A stretch of 5,460 nucleotides of DNA from Planctomycetales bacterium (GCA_030631085.1 DAOVLV010000158.1:1-5460), one strand, 5' to 3'; positions 1 to 5,460 are shown, counted from the stretch's first letter. The notes: generated by a model not told the origin, from the letters alone. Program-made: numbers and translations.

Positions 1-1081
1 AAAGTCAGCCGCCGGACAGCAGAAAAAGGCGCTGGAGCAAATGCGAAAAGAGGCTGAACGCCTTGAAAAATTAGCGAAAAAACTCGAACAGGCCGCTAAA
101 AACGCCGACCAGAAGAGGCAAGCGGAGTCGCAGAAAGCAACCGCGAAAGAGGCTGCCAGAACAGCACAGGACATGAAAAAGTCTTCCAAAAGCGGTAAAC
201 CGACGCCCGGTCAGAAGTCAGTTTCCAAAGCCGCTGGAGCAATGAAACAGGCGGCAGGGAAGATGAGCGAGGGTGGAGCCTCGGAATCCAGCGAGAAGCA
301 GGGTCAGGCTGTAGAGGAACTAAAAAAGGCGGCTGAAGAACTCGAACGCGCCATCGAACAGGCAAAGGCAGCCGCACAGGCAGAAACGCTTGCCAAGATC
401 GAGCAGATACTCAAGGACGCCCTTGCCAGGCAGAAAGAACTCACGAAAGTAACAAGTCAGACCTACGAGAAACGTGACGGCGATAAATACCAAAGAACCC
501 AGATACTGAAATTGGCTGAACTTTCCGACGGAGAGGGCGCAGTGGCGAAGAAAGTTGACGGTGCTCTCGCCAGGATTCGCGCCGAAGGAACCACCGCTGT
601 GTTCCCGATGGTGCTCGAAGAGGTCTGCGAAGACCTGACGAATGTCCAGAACCTGCTGGCGAAGAAAAAGGCGGGACCGTTGACGCAATCAGTGCAGAAG
701 GGGATCGAGAAGAGCCTGGAAGAGTTGGTCGATGCCCTCCAGAAGGAAAAACGCCGGCGTAAAAAAAAGAAAGGCAGCGGTGGTAAGGGCGAAAGCGGGG
801 GTAAAAAACCTCCACTGGTCCCGCCTGTAGCCGAGCTGAAAATGCTGCGAAGCCTCCAGGTGCAGATTAACAAGCGAACACTGGTGCTGGATGCGAGTGA
901 TCGCAGCGGCGAGACTTCGACTACCGAGTTGAAACTTCAGCACAAGATCGTGGCAAAGAGACAATCTCGCGTCGCCAAGACGACGACGGAACTCAACGAA
1001 AAAATCAAAGGCAATGCCCCCGGCGCCGGCGCGAAACCAAAACCCGCGCCGAAAGAACCGAAGAAAGGTGAAGGATCATGA
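1..1081 (+). CDS. Lys/Ala/Glu-rich coiled-coil protein, C-terminal part (DUF4175-like helical region), 5' truncated
   Basis: The reading frame is open from base 2 through an internal ATG at 41 to a TGA at 1079-1081. The true start therefore lies upstream, and about 359 residues are visible. The protein is almost entirely hydrophilic helix with heptad-like A/L spacing. Bases 41-400 include a stretch of the type A-x-x-M-x-x-A-x-x-x-M followed by QGQAVEELKKAAEELERAI, a pattern I associate with the helical region of DUF4175-type membrane proteins. A basic linker (KEKRRRKKKKGSGGKG, about 746-793) is followed by a distinctive segment, PPLVPPVAELKMLRSLQ, within 809-880. The tail at about 1007-1078 is rich in Pro, Ala and Lys. 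No membrane segment is visible, but one could lie in the missing N-terminus. The stop overlaps the next start (ATGA), indicating an operon and probable translational coupling. Being coding and coiled-coil is well supported; the DUF4175 relationship is recalled and tentative. Biochemical function is unknown. Confidence 0.8.
   Translation, partial: KSAAGQQKKALEQMRKEAERLEKLAKKLEQAAKNADQKRQAESQKATAKEAARTAQDMKKSSKSGKPTPGQKSVSKAAGAMKQAAGKMSEGGASESSEKQGQAVEELKKAAEELERAIEQAKAAAQAETLAKIEQILKDALARQKELTKVTSQTYEKRDGDKYQRTQILKLAELSDGEGAVAKKVDGALARIRAEGTTAVFPMVLEEVCEDLTNVQNLLAKKKAGPLTQSVQKGIEKSLEELVDALQKEKRRRKKKKGSGGKGESGGKKPPLVPPVAELKMLRSLQVQINKRTLVLDASDRSGETSTTELKLQHKIVAKRQSRVAKTTTELNEKIKGNAPGAGAKPKPAPKEPKKGEGS
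1064..1075 (+). promoter_or_regulatory. Shine-Dalgarno region for the helical-repeat gene
   Basis: The sequence AAAGGTGAAGGA lies just before the ATG at 1078. It offers AGGTGA six bases before the start and GAAGGA two bases before it. The site is inside the end of the upstream coding sequence, so initiation is probably coupled to upstream translation through the ATGA overlap. It supports 1078 as the true start. Confidence 0.6.
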
Positions 1082-2301
1082 TTACCAGAAAGATTCTTAT
1101 CACGGTATTGGCGACATTGACAGCGGCTGCTTCGGCCGGTGCGCAAACTCCCCCTGCCGAGAAACCTGCGGGTGTTTCAGACCGTGATTTGATCGGCCTG
1201 ACGATGACGCCGGCGGAACTGGACGTGTTTATCAAGAAGGCACGTGAACGTCGCCTGTCTATGGAGCGGGATCAGGTAGCAACCGAGATTCGATCCGGGA
1301 TGCTGTTCGATGTGAACAAAATAGAATCGGCCCTGAAGGTGCTTTCCGACAAACCCCAAAACACGTGCGAAGACAACGCGAAGCGTATCTGCCAGGCCTT
1401 CGCAATGGTGGACAAGCGGTTCGAAAAAGCCTGGACCCTCCTGGGTAAAGGCGACCACAAAGCCGCTATCGCCGCAGTCAAACCGTTTATCAGTGAACGC
1501 GACACCAGTTATTTCGCTGCCGCCAAGCGGTTCTGTCTGGCAGAAGCCATGGCCGGTAACCGGCTCAGCGAAGACGCCGTCGATGCCTACACCGATCTTG
1601 TCAAGGCGATGCCTGAGAAGTTCAGTTTTGCGGGATTGTCGCTCCTCAAGGCGGGCAGGACATACGAGAAACTCAACCGATACTATTACGCGATGACGCT
1701 GTATAAACTGTGGGTGGAGAGTTACGGAATCTGGGATCCGGAAACATCGAACGAACTGGCAGACCGTGCCGAAAAAATCGCAGCCGATTACAAAGACCCG
1801 CTCAAGACCATCGCCGGAAAAATGTCCGAGGTCGAGAAACGCCTTACCGATACCGACAGCGGGCGAACCACGCAGACCAGACAGGAAGAAATCGTCGCCA
1901 TGCTCAGCGACCTTATCGCCACTGCCGAGGAAAACGCCAGTCAGGGGCAGGGCAAAGGTAAAGGCAAGGGCAAGGGTAAAGGCAAGGGTAAGGGCAAGGG
2001 CAAAGGTAAAGGCAAGGGCCAGGGTCAGGGAAAAGGCAGCAAACCCGGTCCGGCAAGCGGTATCGGTATTCCTTCGAAGGGGGCGACGGTCAGTCAACTG
2101 ACGGGCGGCGGCGACACGCTCGCACCCAGCGGCCTTCGCAAAATTCACTCCTCTGACCTTACCGACGATTGGGGAAAACTCCCGCCGAAGGAACAGAAAA
2201 AACTGATGGAAAGTTTCAGAGAAACGATGCCGGAACGCTATCGTGGGATGATTCGGGACTATTACAGAAAAATGGCTTCGGAGCGGAGCGATTCGGAATA
2301 A
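1078..2301 (+). CDS. Exported helical/TPR-like repeat protein with (Gly-Lys)n tract
   Basis: This is a 407-residue protein. Residues 1-22 form a signal peptide: MITRK, a hydrophobic core, then an ASAGAQ-like cleavage region, so it probably acts outside the cytoplasm. Residues about 35-90 are charged helix. Residues about 100-240 look like TPR-style helical hairpins, for example DHKAAIAAVKPFI, LSEDAVDAYTDLVKAMP and KLNRYYYAMTLYKLWVE. Residues 241-285 form another helix (KTIAGKMSEVEKRL, then EEIVAMLSDLIATAEEN). Residues 290-320 alternate Gly with Lys or Gln. A Gly/Pro/Ser linker follows, then a compact conserved-looking C-terminus at 361-400 (DDWGKLPPKEQKKLMESF, then PERYRGMIRDYYRKMA). I recall this C-terminal type from planctomycete proteins encoded beside coiled-coil/MoxR clusters, but I cannot name a Pfam family. 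It overlaps the preceding gene by 4 nt and lies 4 nt before the next. A scaffold or protein-interaction role is inferred; function is unknown. Confidence 0.85.
   Translation: MITRKILITVLATLTAAASAGAQTPPAEKPAGVSDRDLIGLTMTPAELDVFIKKARERRLSMERDQVATEIRSGMLFDVNKIESALKVLSDKPQNTCEDNAKRICQAFAMVDKRFEKAWTLLGKGDHKAAIAAVKPFISERDTSYFAAAKRFCLAEAMAGNRLSEDAVDAYTDLVKAMPEKFSFAGLSLLKAGRTYEKLNRYYYAMTLYKLWVESYGIWDPETSNELADRAEKIAADYKDPLKTIAGKMSEVEKRLTDTDSGRTTQTRQEEIVAMLSDLIATAEENASQGQGKGKGKGKGKGKGKGKGKGKGKGQGQGKGSKPGPASGIGIPSKGATVSQLTGGGDTLAPSGLRKIHSSDLTDDWGKLPPKEQKKLMESFRETMPERYRGMIRDYYRKMASERSDSE
1945..2037 (+). repeat. In-frame hexanucleotide repeat encoding a Gly-Lys/Gln tract
   Basis: About 15 units of the form GGN-AAR or GGN-CAG run in frame. 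They comprise one Gly-Gln, eleven consecutive Gly-Lys, two Gly-Gln and one Gly-Lys, then a final Gly-Ser. The units mix GGC/GGT with AAA/AAG, so the array is degenerate at the DNA level while the peptide is nearly perfect. This suggests either selection on the peptide or an old expansion. The tract is strongly cationic and should be unstructured. Confidence 0.95.
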
Positions 2302-2305
2302 ACGT

Positions 2306-3562
2306 ATGAACATCAGATTTTTCGTATCCTGTTCTGTTCTGTCCCTTTTCGCCGTTGTGTCCGTGGGGGAAAATACCGCTACCGCTCCTGCATCGGCCCG
2401 GGGCGGTTCTTCCAAAGGTATGGCGGAGATTATCCTCGTCGATGGTGAGACTTTTACCGCCAGGCCCGTAAGTGTCGGTAAAACCGAAGCGGTCTTTCTG
2501 ACGGCGGGCAGGACCACCAGAAAGGTTCCCATACGCAACCTCTGGCGGATACGGTTTTCCGATTCGCTCGATCTGATGAACCGCCCGGGTCAGAAAGTTA
2601 TCACTCTCGTCGGTGGGGGGATGGTGGCGGTCAAAAGCGTCGGAATGAGCGGCGAGAAAATTACCGCCAGGTGCGATCTTTTCGGTGATGCATCCTTTGA
2701 AATGTCTTCGGTTGCGACGATATATCTTCCCCGACGGGGTCGGTGCCCGACGGGGCTGGAAAAACGCTGCGAGGAAATGTCCCTGCGAAGCGGTAAGCAG
2801 GATTGCCTGGTGGCCGAGGACAAAAAAGGTAACTGGATTCCCGTCCTGGGCGCTTTGAGAGCCATTGTGCCTGAAAAAGTTACGTTCCGGTTCAATCAGT
2901 CGGATCGCACGGTAGGAATGGAGTATGTTCGCGTAATCAAATTGGCCAAGGTGTCGCAAAAGGCGGTTTCCCCGGCAGGTAGAATTATCGGCAAAGACGG
3001 TTCGCTCGTGCCATTCACGTCCTTCAAACTCGCCGGGTCGAAATTGTCCATAACGGCTACCGGCCTCGCCGCCGATGCGGTCAATCTCCCGGCGGTGGCG
3101 GAAATCCGCTTCCGTTCGGACCGATTCGTGTACCTCTCCGACCTCAAGCCCGAAAAGATAGTCCAGGCGGGACTTTTCGGCGATACGGTATTCCCTTATC
3201 GGCGCGATCGCAGTTCTGCCGGCGGGCCGTTGCGTGTCGGTAAAAAAACATACACCAAAGGCGTCGGGATGCACAGCCGGTGCGAATTGACCTACGATCT
3301 CGCCGGTAAATACGTACTCTTCGCCGCAGCGGCCGGTATCGACCATGCCAGTGGGAAACGGGGCGACGCGACGCTGAAAATCATCGGCGACGGGAAAGAA
3401 CTGCTCAAAGGCGTAAAACTCACAGGCCGGAAAGAGGCGACACCTGTTCGCTGCGACGTTACCGGAGTAAAGAAACTGACCATAGTGGTCGGGTTCGGAA
3501 AAGACGGTATCGACGTTGGCGACCACGTTGACCTGGGCGAAGCACGCCTGATAAAGAAATAA
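2306..3562 (+). CDS. Exported NPCBM-domain protein with N-terminal beta-type repeats
   Basis: This is a 418-residue protein. Residues 1-20 (MNIRFFVSCSVLSLFAVVSV) look like a signal peptide, so the product is probably exported. Residues 41-270 contain about four similar segments of 45-50 residues, each ending in a V/L-x-x-I-x-F/L strand: 41-84 (LVDGETF to RIRF), 97-141, 165-213 and 225-269 (GKDGSLV to EIRF). Residues 274-418 match the NPCBM (novel putative carbohydrate-binding module) pattern. It opens with a YLSDL segment at 276-280, followed by the hallmark KGVGMHSRCELTYDL (GVGMHS at 319-324). Next come an AAGID strand, a strand-rich stretch with LKIIGDGKEL, and a closing VDLGEARLIKK. NPCBM domains are predicted to bind glycans; no catalytic domain is visible. 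The start lies 4 nt after the previous stop. The best GGAG is about 17 nt upstream, which is far, so translation is probably coupled. The NPCBM call is firm; the ligand and role are unknown. Confidence 0.88.
   Translation: MNIRFFVSCSVLSLFAVVSVGENTATAPASARGGSSKGMAEIILVDGETFTARPVSVGKTEAVFLTAGRTTRKVPIRNLWRIRFSDSLDLMNRPGQKVITLVGGGMVAVKSVGMSGEKITARCDLFGDASFEMSSVATIYLPRRGRCPTGLEKRCEEMSLRSGKQDCLVAEDKKGNWIPVLGALRAIVPEKVTFRFNQSDRTVGMEYVRVIKLAKVSQKAVSPAGRIIGKDGSLVPFTSFKLAGSKLSITATGLAADAVNLPAVAEIRFRSDRFVYLSDLKPEKIVQAGLFGDTVFPYRRDRSSAGGPLRVGKKTYTKGVGMHSRCELTYDLAGKYVLFAAAAGIDHASGKRGDATLKIIGDGKELLKGVKLTGRKEATPVRCDVTGVKKLTIVVGFGKDGIDVGDHVDLGEARLIKK
2730..2755 (+). repeat. Short GC-rich direct repeat inside the NPCBM gene
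   Basis: The near-palindromic decamer CCCGACGGGG occurs at 2730-2739 and again at 2746-2755, a 16-nt period. The first copy is extended to CCCCGACGGGG, a perfect 5-bp stem. It encodes the Arg/Pro-rich joint LPRRGRCPTG between the second and third protein repeats. It may be chance or a decayed palindromic insertion. Confidence 0.6.
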
Positions 3563-3583
3563 GAGGTCTCTGGAAAACCGTAG

Positions 3584-3602
3584 CACGGGCGTCTCGCCCG
3601 TG
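3584..3602 (+). repeat. REP-like palindrome, first unit
   Basis: A perfect 8-bp stem (CACGGGCG / CGCCCGTG) encloses the loop TCT. It is preceded by GTAG, which matches the flank of the second unit on the opposite strand. Its arms differ from that unit by a compensated base pair (CGGG against TGGG). It begins 21 nt after the NPCBM gene's stop. The T-rich stretch 3611-3632 follows, so it could also help end transcription, although the T-run is not directly adjacent to the stem. Confidence 0.85.
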
Positions 3603-3634
3603 AATTCTGCGTCTTTTTCTTTTTCTGTTTTTAC

Positions 3635-3655
3635 ACATGGGCGAGACGCCCATGT
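3635..3655 (-). repeat. REP-like palindrome, second unit, inverted
   Basis: A perfect 9-bp stem (ACATGGGCG / CGCCCATGT) encloses the loop AGA. Read on the minus strand it has the same GGGCG-TCT-CGCCC core as the first unit and a matching GTAACA flank. The pair is thus head-to-head with a 32-nt T-rich spacer (3603-3634), the arrangement of a bacterial interspersed mosaic element. Translation of this stretch gives HGRDAHVT on the plus strand and HGRDARAT or TGETPV on the minus strand. I recall these peptides from spurious ORFs in planctomycete and related genomes. Confidence 0.85.
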
Positions 3656-3689
3656 TACTGGAAGGCTTCGCTCAATATCATTGCTCCGT

Positions 3690-4469
3690 ATGAAACTCAT
3701 CGACACACATTGTCATTTGACCGACGAGCGTCTTAGTCCGGTGGGGGACGTTCTTGCGCGGGCGGGGGAGGCTGGGGTCGTCGCGTTTATCTGTGCTACT
3801 GCACGAATCGGCGACAGTGCCGTCGCTGCCGGGATCGCCGGACGATACAAACAGGTCTATTGCACCGCCGGCGTCCACCCTCACGACGCTAAAAATGCCG
3901 GCGAAGGTTACCTCGAACGTCTGGAAGAATTGGCAGCCCACCCGAAAAACGTCGCAATTGGCGAGATTGGGCTTGATTATCACTACGATTTCTCCCCCCG
4001 CGACGTGCAGCGACGCATCTTCGCCGAGCAACTCGCCCTGGCCAGTCGCCTCGAAAAACCCGTCGCCGTCCATACGCGAGAAGCCTTCGAGGAGACATTG
4101 GCCGTCATTTCCGAGTCGGGCATAGCGGGGGAGCGAATACTCTTTCACAGTTTCACCGGCGGCCCGGACGAGACCCGCCGCGTGCTCGACATCGGCGCTT
4201 ACGTCAGTTACAGCGGTATCGCCACGTTCAAAAACGCCGACGTCATCCGCGCCGGAGCCGCTCTCATACCTGACGACCGAATCATCATCGAGACCGACGC
4301 GCCTTACCTGTCGCCCGAACCCGTCCGAAAAATGCAGATAAACGAACCATTAAACGTCGTCCACGTCGCAGAACGTTTAGCAGCCGTCCGAAGGACGACT
4401 CCGGAAACGCTGGCTGAACAAACCACCGCCAACGCCATCCGATTCTTCGCCCTCGACATGGAGGCATAA
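3690..4469 (+). CDS. tatD: TatD-family metal-dependent hydrolase (DNase/exonuclease)
   Basis: This is a 259-residue protein, the usual length for the family (about 260). TatD proteins are cytoplasmic TIM-barrel enzymes with a two-metal site, and characterised members show 3'-5' exonuclease or DNase activity. The metal-ligand motifs are all present: HCH in DTHCHL (His7 and His9), Glu92 in IGEIGLDYH, His128 in AVHTRE, His153 in LFHSFTGG and Asp203 in ETDAPYLSPEPVR. GVHPHD at 61-66 is also typical. The start at 3690 gives the canonical MKLIDTHCHL. The upstream in-frame GTG at 3600 would add 30 residues translated from the REP-like palindromes, so I rejected it. No good Shine-Dalgarno sequence lies in the 15 nt before the ATG. 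The gene stands alone between two palindrome-bearing gaps of 127 and 131 nt. The exact substrate cannot be told from sequence; a YcfH/TatD-type housekeeping role is likely. Confidence 0.93.
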   Translation: MKLIDTHCHLTDERLSPVGDVLARAGEAGVVAFICATARIGDSAVAAGIAGRYKQVYCTAGVHPHDAKNAGEGYLERLEELAAHPKNVAIGEIGLDYHYDFSPRDVQRRIFAEQLALASRLEKPVAVHTREAFEETLAVISESGIAGERILFHSFTGGPDETRRVLDIGAYVSYSGIATFKNADVIRAGAALIPDDRIIIETDAPYLSPEPVRKMQINEPLNVVHVAERLAAVRRTTPETLAEQTTANAIRFFALDMEA

Positions 4470-4498
4470 GAGCGATTATCATAAACCGTGAAAAGAAT

Positions 4499-4579
4499 TA
4501 GCAGGGATGCAAGGGATACATGGGATGTTTTTATTTTTATTAAAACATCTTATCCCCTGCATCTCCTGCATCCCTGCTA
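4499..4579 (+). repeat. Large imperfect palindrome built from GGGAT-containing units
   Basis: The left arm (4499-4531) and right arm (4542-4579) are imperfect reverse complements. Each begins on its own strand with TAGCAGGGATGCA and ends with GATGTTTT, separated by an AT-rich loop of about 10 nt (TATTTTTATT). Within the left arm, AGGGATGCA, AGGGATACA and TGGGATGTT repeat with a 9-nt period; the right arm holds related but shifted copies. The whole fills most of the gap between tatD and moxR. It could form a long hairpin and act as a bidirectional terminator or processing site. Its shape also suits a small non-autonomous palindromic repeat. No classic U-run follows the 3' arm. Confidence 0.85.
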
Positions 4580-4588
4580 TATCTTTAC

Positions 4589-4595
4589 GAAAGAG
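4589..4595 (+). promoter_or_regulatory. Probable Shine-Dalgarno sequence of the MoxR gene
   Basis: GAAAGAG sits five bases before the ATG at 4601, an acceptable purine-rich ribosome binding site. It supports 4601 as the start. I could not find a convincing -35/-10 promoter in the gap. Confidence 0.45.
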
Positions 4596-4600
4596 TAAAA

Positions 4601-5460
4601 ATGTCTGAACCGGAAAATATCGAGACTTTTGAGCGGGTGGCCGAAGCCTTTGACGCCGACTATGCGAAGATTACCGAGCAGGTCGGGCGGGTAATCGTAG
4701 GCATGGGCGAGGTGGTCGATGAAGTGATGACCTGTTTGCTGACCGGCGGGCACGCGCTGCTGGAGGGCGTTCCGGGGCTGGGAAAGACGCTGCTGGTCCG
4801 AACGCTGGCTGAAGCGCTGGACCTGTCCTTCAGCCGGATACAGTTCACGCCCGACCTGATGCCAACCGACATAATCGGAACCAACATTGTCGAGACAGAT
4901 GAAAGCGGCGCCAAAGGGTTTAACTTCCAGCGCGGGCCTATCTTCGGGAATCTCATCCTGGCTGACGAGATTAACCGGGCTACGCCAAAGACTCAGTCAG
5001 CCGTGCTCGAAGCGATGCAGGAGCAGACCGTTACCGTCGCCCGCCGGCGGTATCATCTGCCAAGCCCGTTCCTCGTCCTTGCTACGCAGAACCCGCTGGA
5101 GATGGAGGGGACATACCCGCTGCCTGAGGCCCAACTGGACCGCTTCATGTTCAAGATTCGCGTCCGCTCGCCAAAACTCGACGAATTGACCGCCATTCTC
5201 GACCGGACCACCGGCGCCCAGACGCCCTCGGCTGAAAATGTCGTTACGGGTAAGCGGATCGATGAAATGCGCCAAGCGGTTCGTCGGGTGGTTGCGGCTT
5301 CGCACGTCAAGGACTACATAGGCCGGCTTGTGCTGGCGACACATCCCGGCAGCGAACACGCACCGGAGACGACCGACAAATATGTCCGCTACGGTTCCAG
5401 CCCTCGCGGCGGGCAGGCGATTCTACTGGCAGCCAAGGTCCTCGCACTCCGCGACGGGCG
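4601..5460 (+). CDS. MoxR-family AAA+ ATPase, 3' truncated
   Basis: The frame opens at ATG 4601 (MSEPENIETF) and runs without a stop to the right edge, giving 286 complete codons of an expected 320-340. Core motifs are intact: Walker A GVPGLGKT (56-63), the MoxR segment FTPDLMPTDIIG (82-93), Walker B LILADEIN (118-125), sensor 1 in ATQNP (161-165), the GTYPLPEAQLDRF segment (170-182) with the likely arginine finger Arg181, and the lid/sensor 2 segment YGSSPRGGQA (264-273). MoxR AAA+ proteins are thought to act as ATP-driven chaperones maturing protein complexes or envelope functions. They usually lie directly upstream of DUF58 and VWA/BatA genes, which I would expect just past the window. It is separated from tatD by 131 nt with a palindrome, so it probably starts its own transcription unit. 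Family assignment is very secure; the client is unknown. Confidence 0.96.
   Translation, partial: MSEPENIETFERVAEAFDADYAKITEQVGRVIVGMGEVVDEVMTCLLTGGHALLEGVPGLGKTLLVRTLAEALDLSFSRIQFTPDLMPTDIIGTNIVETDESGAKGFNFQRGPIFGNLILADEINRATPKTQSAVLEAMQEQTVTVARRRYHLPSPFLVLATQNPLEMEGTYPLPEAQLDRFMFKIRVRSPKLDELTAILDRTTGAQTPSAENVVTGKRIDEMRQAVRRVVAASHVKDYIGRLVLATHPGSEHAPETTDKYVRYGSSPRGGQAILLAAKVLALRDG

Noticed and set aside
1177..2538. A 453-codon open frame on the minus strand
   Set aside because: It lies opposite two well-supported plus-strand genes, crosses their junction, and its protein is Phe/Arg-rich with repeats that merely mirror the Gly-Lys tract. Codon bias on the plus strand explains the lack of stops.
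3584..3632. A classic Rho-independent terminator after the NPCBM gene
   Set aside because: The hairpin is good, but the T-rich run starts about 9 nt after the stem and is interrupted by C and G, so I describe it as a REP-like unit with possible terminator action instead of calling a terminator.
3459..3653. A 64-codon minus-strand ORF with MGVSPM and HGRDARAT
   Set aside because: These peptides are the familiar spurious translation of the REP-like repeat, not a protein.
3600..3689. An N-terminal extension of TatD from GTG 3600
   Set aside because: The 30 extra residues (including HGRDAHVT) come from the second palindrome and the spacer; the family begins at the MKLIDTHCH start encoded at 3690.
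2216..3706. A 496-codon open frame on the minus strand
   Set aside because: It is antisense to the NPCBM gene, and its N-terminal ASRPCV / TGETPV residues are a translation of the REP-like palindromes. No family features.
4499..4579. A CRISPR-like array or tandem repeat
   Set aside because: The units are only about 9 nt, degenerate and arranged as an inverted pair around a loop; there are no spacers.
4887..5189. A 100-codon plus-strand ORF in another frame inside moxR
   Set aside because: It overlaps the Walker B to arginine finger region of a secure MoxR frame and is a Ser/Arg-rich shadow.

Overview
The window is a run of plus-strand bacterial genes. It most likely comes from a member of the Planctomycetota, perhaps Phycisphaerae. 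Two things suggest this. First, an intergenic pair of GGGCG-TCT-CGCCC palindromes, when translated, gives the HGRDA(R/H)(A/V)T and TGETPV peptides familiar from spurious ORFs in planctomycete and related PVC genomes. Second, a Lys-rich coiled-coil protein, an exported helical-repeat protein and an NPCBM-domain protein occur together, close to a MoxR ATPase. Both points rest on recalled family knowledge, so the assignment is an inference.

Layout. Bases 1-3562 hold a tightly packed three-gene unit. It starts with the 3' part of a coiled-coil gene that resembles the helical region of DUF4175-type proteins and is cut by the left window edge. An ATGA overlap leads into a 407-aa exported helical/TPR-like protein with a striking (Gly-Lys)n tract. 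After a 4-nt gap comes a 418-aa exported protein with about four N-terminal beta-type repeats and a C-terminal NPCBM domain. Bases 3563-3689 are an intergenic gap carrying two REP-like hairpins in inverted orientation. Bases 3690-4469 encode a complete TatD-family metal-dependent hydrolase. Bases 4470-4600 are a second gap, mostly filled by a large imperfect palindrome built from GGGAT-containing units. From 4601 to the right edge runs the first 286 codons of a MoxR-family AAA+ ATPase with all its core motifs.

How the genes may work together. MoxR ATPases usually head operons with DUF58, BatA/VWA and large coiled-coil/TPR membrane proteins, and are thought to act as chaperones in cell-envelope or complex assembly. 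The first three genes look like the coiled-coil, helical-repeat and accessory tail of such a cluster, and the moxR gene at the right edge looks like the head of one. The tatD gene, a housekeeping nuclease/hydrolase, lies between them, bracketed by the two palindromic elements. I found no tRNA, rRNA, CRISPR array or complete transposon, and no convincing minus-strand gene.
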